A stretch of DNA of 64,000 nucleotides. Origin: Lepidostoma basale (Eukaryota > Arthropoda > Insecta > Trichoptera > Lepidostomatidae). Location of the stretch: assembly GCA_022606425.2 (NCBI GenBank), contig JAHDVF020001222.1, forward strand, positions 1,327,084 through 1,391,083. The letters are read 5' to 3'. The translations under genes were made by a program, and so were the position numbers. Shown in pieces: positions 12,770 through 22,195 of this stretch; the first letter of the stretch is position 1; each line of letters opens with the position of its first letter. The notes beneath the pieces were generated by a model that saw nothing but the letters and a program-made list of their open reading frames with translations, made no database searches and had not been told where the DNA came from.

Positions 12770-13260
12770 ATAGCGTTCTGCCCCGGTACCGCAAAGCAGT
12801 TAGGTACTGCCGGCCGGATGCAGAGAGTGGCCACACTCTGGGAGGGGATGATCTAACCCCCCACCCTGCAGAGTTCCGGGCAGCTCTCGAGCGAGTCAGT
12901 CTACCACCGGCGTCCGCTGAAAGGAACATCTCTCCCTCGGCGGACGCGCGCCGGGGGAGATAGTCTCAAAAGATCGCGAAGTGTTATACCGGACTTCGGG
13001 GAGATATTCTAAAAAGTTCGCGATACGTGCCGCATGGCGCCAGCTAATCACCATTGGGGCTTGATGTTGGCCACCGCTGTCGCTGTGAAGAAGACCCGTG
13101 CCCTCCGCGATCCATCATCTGCGTGATGCCCCTAAGCCCGGGAGATGGAAGTGGACGCCGGGCATCCTTCTGTGCCATGCAGCCTCCAGAAGTCCTTGAT
13201 GCTGGCCACGACAGCGTCAGCGTCGGTCCTCGCCGCAGATCAAGTAGCGTTATTTAGTGA
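12770..13260. other. GC-rich block of unknown origin
   Basis: About 490 bp are strikingly richer in G and C than the surrounding roughly 70% AT sequence, with motifs such as CCCCGGTACCGC and CGGCGGACGCGCGCCGGGG. Short open frames exist in several phases but none shows a known domain. Abrupt edges suggest an inserted piece, perhaps the 5' region of a non-LTR retrotransposon; a CpG-rich promoter is the alternative. Confidence 0.35.
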
Positions 13261-14085
13261 CGGAGTAGTTTTAAGTCGTTCCAACGGATAGCAAGTAAGT
13301 CATCTTTAGTTTATAAGTGATCTTGTTTATTTTTTTTTTGTATATTGTATGTTTGTGTGTTAAATATAATTGTAAATAGTAAATATTGGTTTCAATTTCA
13401 TATCACTATACGACATCCCGGAGCATCTTAGAGATCGAATAATAATCACATTAGCGAGTAACTTGGGCATGAACACGTTGTGAAGATTGGTTCGATATAT
13501 GGAGTGAGATACGACTAATCTCATGTTTCACTCCATTGACGCAAGCATTCTTCGTAACAGTACGTAGAGACTATAATCGCGTGATCGCAGAGATTTTTTT
13601 TTAGAAAATCTAGCCTCCCGTTCTACGTATTGTCAAATGTGGCAGTTCATTTCTGACTTTTCTGTAAATAAAATAACATTCCCATTAGTTATTGTTTTAT
13701 GAAATGGGTACTAAATTATTGTTTTAATTTATCGTTATGTGCGGGCATATTTAAGCATTAAATGTGTTGTCTGCATTTTAGTGCTATTATTCCTCGAATC
13801 AGACCACCTCATGCAATTAAATGAAACGTCAAAATGCAAGAATTTAATGACATCGAAGTCTACAAAACAAGTTTTTCAATATTCGTCGCCTTGTTTTATC
13901 TCGAGGTGCTGTATATTCTCATCATGACCTTGTCAATTTTGAACCGTGTAAATCAACAAGTGCCTTCTTAATTCGGTTTGTTATTATTTTTATTTATCGT
14001 TTGTTCAGTTGGAAGTTATTGAAATTTTATTTTAATTTTTGTTTTTATTTGCCACACTTTTAATAGAAATTTCGAAAAAGCGAAA
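13261..14085. other. Spacer upstream of the SNF2-like gene
   Basis: AT-rich sequence without a supported gene or a recognised element. It should hold the promoter and 5' UTR of the downstream gene. Confidence 0.3.
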
Positions 14086-16445
14086 ATGAGACATTACTCT
14101 CTTTTTTTATCAAGATCTTCCGATTCTAAAATAAGTCAAGATGTTGCCGTTCATGGAAAGTATGCCAAGTTCCTGAAACCATTCCAAATAGAAGGAATTA
14201 GATTTCTCTATAGAAGATTCTTGAAAGTGAGTGTTTATTGTTATTTTAAGTGTGTCAACAGCAAATTTTTACATTAGTTATTAGATACATGTAGTATAGT
14301 TATAGATAATATAACAGAACAAATGTGATTATTAAATACTACTTAACTTGGTCAATTATAACATATGATTAAAGGCATTAAATGTAACCTGCAAGACATA
14401 TCGAAAAAAACGCAACATTTAAAAATGAACTATGTTTATTTATAGTAACTGCATTTATGCAAAGTAAAAAGAAGTATTGTTTAGTTCTTATGATAGGTTG
14501 ACATTCATGTGATATGTGTGTTTTTAGGGTTCTGGAGCTATACTCAATGATGAAGAAGGCCTTGGAAAGACTGTTCAGACGGTTCTCTTTCTGTCTTCCG
14601 TTCAGCATATTTCCGCCTCTAAAACTCTCATACTTTGTCATGAAGATAAACTAAATCATTGGTTGTTCCACTTTCACAAGTGGTCTTCTGAGAAAATTTC
14701 ATTGTTTGATGAAGGCATGTGACACAAATACACTAAATATATTAAAGGCTTTCCGAGAAGTTCAAATTTTGATTTCACTGTTACAACTTTTCAGACTCAC
14801 CGGAATCATATTTCACATTGGCAACCTTGAACCAGTTTGATGTCTTATCCAAAAAGAACTGGGATATTATTGTTATTGATGAACTGGACCCAATTCTCAC
14901 TGTTAGACATCTCGGTAGTATTAAACCTAGATTTCGAATATGGTTAGCAAGCACCGATTTAAAAGTAAGTCTGTATAATTGATCTTGTAGAAGAAAAGTC
15001 TTTAATCCTCGTGTACACGATTAACTCTGATTTTAAAAACAATCATATAATATTACACATTATATTTCATCTATAATTGCTATTGTTTTGTGTTGTAGTT
15101 TCACATTTAAAAACATTATAAATTTACAACACTTTATTACATTCTTCACAAATGTTTCAATAATTACTCATCCTTCTTCAATGTACAAATAAAATAAAAA
15201 GTTGAAATTTAAGTTTGTACACTGAAAAAGGATGAGTACCATCCAAAATATGTTTGTGAAGAGTGTGATAAAATGTTATGAAAATACAACCATTTTTAAA
15301 AGTTTTTTTTTAAAGTTTTCTACATAAAAGTATTACAATATGGTGGTATACTATTTATATTTCTGAACAATTTAATAAATATAGATTTTTTTTTATTAGG
15401 TACAAATAAAGGGCCTCTATAAAGCTCTAGATTGGGTGTCTGGAAATGCTATAGGATCGCTTAAAGAATTTGAGAAAACATTTTCATCCAGCAATGAACA
15501 AATAGCGGAATTGTGGAAACAGAGACAATGTTTGAATATATTTTGTAGTCGCTGGGTTCTAAGGAGAACGAATTTGTCTGTTTCTAACCAACTACCAATT
15601 GATAAAGCTGTAAGTTCTATATTTTATTCTCTATGAGTAAAAACATGAATGTTTCGAATATTTCAATTGATTTTTGTTTTTCATTTTAGGGAGATTCTGA
15701 ATGTTTTGCAAAGTGGCTTAATAATAACAATGATTCATACAAAAGCAATGGATCAAAGGGTGTTGAATTAATTTTGAACCAACCTGTAATAACAAAACCT
15801 GCCTGTGCTAAAGATGTTATTATTCTATCTTCAGATCAGTCAAATGATAATAAAGATGAAGATTCTCCTTCCATCTTAAATTATAACCCCCCAATATTGT
15901 CCAACAATAATGATCAAAACAAAAGAAAAGGAAAAGATGATTCTGGTTTAAAGATTAAAAAGAGTAAAACAACACTTAATGAAGCAATTGCGGCCGATAC
16001 AAAAAATCCATGTACATCATCAAAACCGCTGTCTTCTCTAGACGAAATTAATTCAAATAGTATACAGTGCACAACTTCTGCAATAAGTAATCAAGGTAAA
16101 CATTTTCAACATTCTGATCTGAATCAAACATCAGGTCTTGCAGATAATTTGAAAATTGAAAATGTTATTAAAGTTGAAGCAAATTCACCATCAGAGTCTG
16201 GTGATAAACGTGATCTTCAGAAAAGTGTCAAGTTAAATCTGTTTGATTCTCTTTTTAGCGACAGTCGGAACAAAAAAAAATATTTAAAAAACAAAATCAA
16301 ATCAGAAGTACTTGAAAATAATTTAACTAATGTCCAGAAAGAAATGTATAATGAACCACTCGCAGATCATTCCAAAACTGCAGTAGAAAAAAGGCAGTTT
16401 AAATTATTGGATGATTTATTTTTTGCACCTTCTAAATACTCTTAG
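14086..16445 (+). CDS. SNF2 N-lobe-only protein, candidate Suppressor of Underreplication
   Basis: Five exons (14086-14226, 14528-14714, 14795-14964, 15400-15609, 15690-16445) encode 487 residues. Residues about 28-140 are a SNF2 ATPase N-lobe: LKPFQIEGIRFLYRRF, Walker A DEEGLGKT (55-62) and a degenerate box II DELD (138-141) where DEAH is usual. The helicase C-lobe is absent. The last exon is a hydrophilic, lysine/serine-rich tail. An N-lobe without its C-lobe plus a long charged tail is the layout of insect SuUR, a chromatin protein slowing replication forks in heterochromatin. The identification is inferred, not proven; a decayed ERCC6-like protein is the alternative. Intron 2 must use a GC donor (14715-14716) to stay in frame. 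The start is the first ATG before the conserved block. Confidence 0.7.
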
Positions 16446-16489
16446 TAGTGTATATACGGGTTAAGATTTGCAAAGTACTTTAATCCCGG

Positions 16490-16715
16490 TTTGTGGCTGG
16501 CTACATTTGCAGTCCAAAAAAATTGGTTTTGAACTACGGCAGACTAAATTTGTTGCTCATATTTTAATGTATCTTATAAACCTTTTTACATTAGTTCCTT
16601 ACTACTAAATTGTATGTAATATTATGATGAAATGGGACTATCTGTCTGAGTTGTAAATGTAGCCAAACGCAGTTCGTTACCAATTATTTTCACTGAAAAT
16701 GAAGTCGGCATAATG
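16490..16715. repeat. MITE with long imperfect terminal inverted repeats
   Basis: About 225 bp. The left arm (GGCTGGCTACATTTGCAGTC) pairs with the right arm at about 16660-16715 over roughly 55 positions with mismatches. A second copy at 18128-18745 shares both ends. It lies in the 3' flank of the SNF2-like gene. Confidence 0.55.
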
Positions 16716-17955
16716 GGAGTTTGATAATCCATTAATATTAGTTGATTCGGAGCAGGCAGTTCACAGGTGACGGGATTTGCATATATTTTTATTTTTGTAA
16801 GTAGATTAATTACATTTGTTTAAATGTGCTAAGATCAATTTTTTTTAAATGAATTTTATATTTAAATATTTATTGATTGGTTCATAAAAATAAAGGTAGA
16901 AAATATATGCAATGATTCCTTATTATGTTAGGAATCACCATTTTATATTTTAATGTGTTATTTTTCTTTGCATCTTGTTATATATCCAAGTTGATTTTTT
17001 AATGCTATTTTTATATATTATGCTTCGCAATTGTGAAAGTGTATAACTTTATAAGCTGCTTAATAACCATATTTGGACTTTTATACGCCATTTTATATAT
17101 GTATGCTCTGTGTCCATACATATCAATGACAGATGTCAAAGTTATTGTTATATTAACTCAGAAAAATCGTTCTTAAACCTCAACTAGTAACATAAGTACT
17201 CTATGAGTAACACGTCTGTCAGACGTTGGTTTTGTGGCAGTTAATCTCCTTTTGTCATATGAGCAGTTCCTACAGGATTCTCTATTAAGGAGCCTTTCTG
17301 ATATATCCTTCATAACTGGAGAAGCTTGTTCTTCTTTGGGGATCTCCGTGATGATTTCCACGTCCACCAGACGAAAACAAATACACCACTAGTAGTGACA
17401 CACATCCCAAAGATGAAAAAGTGTATTACACTATTTGTAACATTTGTCTCTGAGACATTGTACATTCAAATCATTTAGAAATTGAGAATGTGAGGTATGA
17501 ACGTGAAATGATGGGTAACGATGTCGCCTCCGTGGCGTCTAAGAATTCATTGAAGGGGGAGAAGACTAGCAGCGCTGTGATCAGTTACGGCCATATTTGC
17601 AAACAGGTGCGTCTCCCAGATGTATGTTACCAGTTGAGGGTTAAGATGGGTGACTCGTGTCAGTTTGCCTTCACAGTATTATATTTACACTTCCTGAGTA
17701 CCATGTTTTCATAGGCATTTATAGATTATTATTCTTATATTTATTTGTAGACAAATTAAGTAAGAGTAATGGTTGTTTTTATAAACACTTGTTTCTTTCT
17801 TAAAACATGCTTTATTGCACAGTATAAAAAATGAAATTTAAAAAAAATATCGGATGTTTTCATATTGTCTTCCATATATTGTTCCTGGTTCATTAATGAT
17901 ATGACATGTGGAATTAATGAAGTATTTTTAGATTTTTGTAGTTGAAATTTCATAC
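16716..17955. other. Spacer without a supported gene
   Basis: AT-rich sequence apart from a more balanced patch at 17170-17680. Short open frames on both strands in that patch (64 and 74 codons) lack splice support and recognisable motifs. Confidence 0.3.
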
Positions 17956-18058
17956 GACTTACGTGGCAGAGTGGCAACAGCTGTGACTGCCACACCGAAT
18001 GTCACGGGTTCGATTCCAGGTGATGACAGTGTGATCCTCACACTGTGAATCAATATAT
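17956..18058 (+). repeat. tRNA-derived SINE, 5' part
   Basis: It has box A GTGGCAGAGTGG and box B GGTTCGATTCC at tRNA-like spacing, followed by a GATGACAGTGTGAT segment shared with the SINEs at 33858 and 34600. The body diverges after that, so this may be a different subfamily or a truncated copy. It is not a tRNA gene: the acceptor arms do not pair. Confidence 0.65.
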
Positions 18059-18127
18059 GCATTTTATTTTTGTTTATGGCAATACATAGTCTTTCAATTG
18101 AAATGAACAAATGTTTAACATCTATAG

Positions 18128-18745
18128 TGCGGCTAGCTATATTTGCAGTCCAAAAAAATTGGTTTTGAAATGCCACAGACTACATTTGCAGCAATTTGAA
18201 TGCAACTTATGACCCTTTTCGCTTTAGTTCTTCTTCTGATTGTAGATCTTGCGATCTGTTTATGCAGGATATCAACTTTCTTCCTGTGATGAAGACGATC
18301 AGCCTTCTCTCTGTCTATTTAGTGGTCGTCCTGGTGGTCGATGGCCCTCTGGAGTCTCGTGCATCACGATATTAGGAATTCTTGCTGGATCCATTCTCTC
18401 GATGTGGTCCCTCCAGAATTGTCTTCTTTGCCTGCTCCATCTCACTATGTCTTAAATTTTGCAGGATTTGCGAATTTCTTCATTGGGTATCCTTACTCTA
18501 AGGGTTCTCCCCACAATAGGTCGCAATGTTCTCATTTCTGCTACTATTAAGAGATGTTTGGTTCTGACAGTGTCTGCTCTTGCTTCGATTCCGTATGTCA
18601 TTATGGGCCTGATGCATGTTTTAGTTCCTTACTACTAAATTATATGTAATATGATGAACTGGGACTAACTGTCTGAGCTGGAAATGTAGTCGGATGCAGT
18701 ATGAGACCATTTTTTTTTACTGCAAATGAAGTCAGCCGCATATTG
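18128..18745. mobile_element. MITE copy interrupted by a LINE fragment
   Basis: The two ends (18128-18235 and about 18620-18745) match the MITE at 16490-16715. The middle, about 18240-18615, encodes on the minus strand a LINE tail: IMTYGIEARADTVRTK, MRTLRPIVGRTLRV and IVRWSRQRRQFWRDHIERM. The LINE therefore landed in the MITE, fixing the order of events. Confidence 0.65.
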
Positions 18746-20030
18746 GGGGTTAATATTTATTAAAATATTATTGAACTTTATTAATATATAACTTATTACT
18801 TATACACACTTAAAAACATAGATTTGATATGTATGCATTACAATGTTGTTTGGTTTGTTTCTGATATGTTTATTTATCTAATAGTAATGGAATTACTTTT
18901 TACTATTTATTTTATTTATTATTTTTTCTTGTATATTTATAAGATTGTTCCTAAAGCCGGCCTTGTGAAGGGATTGTCCAATTATATAGAAAAAATCACA
19001 CTACAACTATTTTTAATCCACAATAAAAGATTTATTGAATAGATGAAATGATTGCATTTTGTAGACCCATGCAAACACTATAATATTCATGTTTTTTATC
19101 ATAATTATGTTGTACTAAACAGTATGAAAACAATATATCAGCTATTATCACATATATATTAAGGGCACTTGATCAAAAAAGATACAAATAGTTTGAGAAT
19201 ATATTTCTATTTAATTACAAAGTTTTTTTTTTTTTGGCATTTTTCGTAATTTTTTTTAGTGTATTTTACAATTCACAAGTAATTATTAATTATGTTGATG
19301 AAATATATTGTATGTATGTATGAATATTTTAAAAATATTTAATGTTTAGGCAACAAAATTATTCTATCAGTAATAAATAATGTCTTTGTTTTATTTTTTA
19401 TTATTCATAAAATGATATCACAAGAAATGCTTTTTTTTTAAATAATTTACTCTGGATTTAATGTTTTTTTACGTATGTAAAAAAAAAAGTCTAATATAAG
19501 ACGATACATATTTATTCCTCTAATTTTCTGTTAATGATTTAGAATTTGCATTTCGGTTTTTAACCGCCCTACCTTCAGGTAATTTTCCGAGAAACGTGCA
19601 AAAAAAAATAATGCAATTTAATTATGTATTAATTTTATTTTTTTAAATTACGAAACTTCAAATACTCGGCCGCACACTTCGCCTGCCCCTTGTAAAACTA
19701 TCATATTTATGAAGACTTGTACCCAAGTGTTGTTGGCACACGCGCGTATCCCTAACAGTTTGTACATTACTTTTTCTCAAGTGCGTACGTGATACGGGAT
19801 AGCGCAGAATGGTACAGTCAAAGTGAACGTATCACGTATGTTCAAATACGTAGGGTGGTTAAGTCACTTAATTAGTATCGCAAATATAGCATGCTTTAAA
19901 AAATCTTTATCCGTACATAGAATATATAATTATAGTAAAAATTTAAACGGAATACATATTTTTAATACAAATTGCAACCTTTATAATTGTTAAATAAAAA
20001 GTAACTTTTTAATTATAACTCGTTAAAAAG
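18746..20030. other. AT-rich spacer
   Basis: No gene or clear element is visible. A 60-bp stretch near 19730-19860 has palindromic GTACGTGATACG/CGTATCACGTATG words that may be the ends of a small MITE. Confidence 0.3.
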
Positions 20031-20032
20031 TA

Positions 20033-20511
20033 CAGTGTAACCCCTCTTAACCGGCTTGGGCGGGACCTGTACCCGGTCAGTTACCCGTTTAGCTGGTTGA
20101 TCCGAGGTTCCCGAGAAAAATAGAACCAATCAAAAACTTCCTACATATTTCATCAGGTGTCATGAATAAAAAAAACAATTAAGACATTATTGCAACGTAT
20201 TTTATTGTAAGCACATAAACAAACATGAAAAAATTAAACAATACGAAATTACATAAACTTTGAAAACTTAATGTACTCGTACACTGTATCATTGTTTGCA
20301 AAAATCAGTTATTTTTTTGCTGTTTTTTTACTTGTAAAAGATTTTTGAAAGCCAGGACTCTCCATTTTCATATATTCATCTGCATTTTTGCTACTGTCTT
20401 CACATTCGCAGTCATCTTTACTGGTGATATAGATTTTTTCCTCGTCCATAAAAACAGGCCTGTTAATCCGAGGACCGGTTGATCCGAGGCTGGTTAAGAG
20501 GGGTTCTACTG
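20033..20511 (-). mobile_element. Tigger-like (pogo) element, internally deleted
   Basis: A 479-bp element with terminal inverted repeats (CAGTGTAACCCCTCTTAACC on the left; CAGTAGAACCCCTCTTAACC read from the right) and TA on both sides (20031-20032 and 20512-20513). The minus strand keeps a lysine-rich, acidic transposase C-terminus (20461-20309: MDEEKIYITSKDDCECED and so on). The catalytic core is lost. Confidence 0.8.
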
Positions 20512-20556
20512 TATGTACATTTCTTGTGTATTTATTTTTACTGACTTTTTGTGAAA

Positions 20557-20642
20557 ATCCACTGTTTTTACTGCCACTTCTATAATGGGCCACTGTTTTA
20601 CTGCCACTTCTATAGTGGGCCACTGTTTTTACTGCCACTTTT
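20557..20642. repeat. Short tandem repeat next to the Tigger element
   Basis: About two and a half copies of a 31-33-bp unit built on CCACTGTTTTTACTGCCACT, then TCTATAATGGG, with small length changes. It lies within 50 bp of the Tigger end. Confidence 0.7.
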
Positions 20643-21329
20643 ACAATGATGATTTTGTTTTCTAAGTGCGTTAATTAATATTTGTATTCCTCCCAAACCA
20701 TTCCCGCGGTGAATTTGATCAATTAACATCACTGCCTCTTGTTTATGCTTGATTCGAATCACTGATAACAATTTCCTTACTTTTCCTAAACATCTTGAAT
20801 TGCAATATATTGTAAGATATTGACAACTACAAAACCGGTTGACATGTATATAATGGTTAAGTCACAATATAAATCAGAATGCAATCAAGTGTGTGATTAC
20901 AAACTTCATGTTAATAATATAAAATAAATATTATTTAATATTTTAATGTTACACATTACTTAAAATATGAACTGTTAACAATTTCAAACCTTGAAGCACG
21001 CTGAATATGATTGCGAGTGTAATACTATACATGCAATTTTTATTCTTTTTAATTATAATATTTTATATCAAACATGTTATTAAATAATTACGAGAAGTTT
21101 AAATTGTTTTATTATTAGATTTCTTTACAAGTTTTTCTCCCTTTTACACAATTAATTAAACATTTGAAACTTATATACCTACATTATATAAAATAATTTT
21201 CATAACAAAAAAGGTAATGAAATCTAAGGGCTTATTCATTGATTGATATGGCAGTTATTTTGTAACCATCGGTTATTCTTAGTAATTAGTATGGTTATTA
21301 TACAGTAGTATTTGTATCCGATTAGATAA
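20643..21329. other. AT-rich spacer
   Basis: I see no gene, element end or RNA signal in this stretch. Confidence 0.3.
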
Positions 21330-21915
21330 AGAAAATCAGACGGCAGAACTAAAACGAAGAATCGGACTAAGTTGGGCTGCCTTTGGGAAACTGGGATACA
21401 TATTAAAAAATTAAAAAAACACCCATCAACTTGAAGAGGAAAGTATATGAAGCTTGTGTTCAGCCAGTAAGTACATAATTATGGTCTTGAAACTGCCACT
21501 CTGACAAAGCACAGTGCAGAGAGACTAAGAGTCATGCAGCGAGCGATGGAGAGAGCCATGCTAGGCCTGTCCCTTAGAGATAGAGGCAGGAACGAAACGG
21601 TGAGGGATAAAACAAGAGTCACAGACGTGATCCACCGGGTGACGACTTTAAAATGGAAATGGGCAGGGCATGTCGCTAGAGCTGCAGACGAAAGATGGAC
21701 CAAAATACTGCTGAATTGGAGACCGAGAGACACGAGAAGAAGAGTAGGAATACCACAAATGAGGTGGAGGGATGACCTGAAACGATACGCTGGGGTGCTA
21801 TGGCAGTTTCAAGACCATATGTACTTCCTGGCTGAACACAGGAGAAATCGACATGAAGGACGCTTTCGTCCAAGAGTGGACGGCGATAAGCTGAAGAAGA
21901 AGAAGAAGATTATAT
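21330..21915 (+). mobile_element. LINE 3' fragment with GAA-repeat tail
   Basis: It encodes, with one frame change near 21420-21480, ELKRRIGLSWAAFGKLGY and then MERAMLGLSLRDRGRNE, LKWKWAGHVARAADERW and MRWRDDLKRYAG, the C-terminal end of a LINE reverse-transcriptase polyprotein. The last open frame runs 127 codons. It ends in AAGAAGAAGAAGAAG, the short-repeat tail seen on several LINE copies here. Confidence 0.8.
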
Positions 21916-22018
21916 AGTTTATGAATTAACTACTGGTTTCTAGAAATAAATCATTACTTTCGCTGACTATTGGGTTGTAATATTTTTTTTAAATTTTATT
22001 CTTACCATTGATAATAGA

Positions 22019-22067
22019 CATCATCAGGTGTTACAATCAACTCAGTTGATTGTAACACCTGATGATG
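22019..22067. repeat. Perfect palindrome, 24-bp arms
   Basis: CATCATCAGGTGTTACAATC-AACT (22019-22042), one base, then its exact complement (22044-22067). The right arm runs into the family B hammerhead-like motif, so this looks like two copies of that repeat placed head to head, one of them truncated. Confidence 0.85.
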
Positions 22068-22094
22068 CTAACATCGGTTAGCTAAACAGCGGTC
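22059..22094 (+). other. Hammerhead-like motif, family B
   Basis: CTGATGA (22059-22065), a perfect 6-bp stem GCTAAC-ATCG-GTTAGC (22067-22082), TAAAC in place of GAAAC (22083-22087), AGCG, then GTC (22092-22094). The sister copy at 36090-36125 has CTGATGA, a GTC/GAC stem, GGAAC, AGTT and GTC. Each copy damages a different base of GAAAC, so the ancestor plausibly had it. It lies about 100 bp past the stop codon of the NB-ARC gene, on the other strand. Confidence 0.5.
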
Positions 22095-22136
22095 GAGACA
22101 ATTTCAAAAGCAATATAATCAATTGTGATATGTGTT

Positions 22137-22142
22137 TTTATT
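22137..22142 (-). terminator. Polyadenylation signal AATAAA
   Basis: TTTATT on the + strand reads AATAAA on the minus strand, 54 nt past the stop codon of the NB-ARC gene. This is a suitable distance for a short 3' UTR. Confidence 0.55.
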
Positions 22143-22195
22143 AAACCCTTTGGTTGCCAAAAGCTTAATTAATGTTGTCCATTTATAACAATTTT

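Noticed and set aside
12678..13257. Open frames of 67-83 codons on both strands in the GC-rich block
   Set aside because: GC-rich sequence opens several frames by chance; none shows a domain or splice support.
17173..17714. Frames of 64 (-) and 74 (+) codons
   Set aside because: Overlapping phases, no homology signal and no splice context.
20309..20638. A 109-codon minus-strand frame as a gene
   Set aside because: Its first part is the short tandem repeat and its second part is the remnant C-terminus of the Tigger element; it is not an independent gene.
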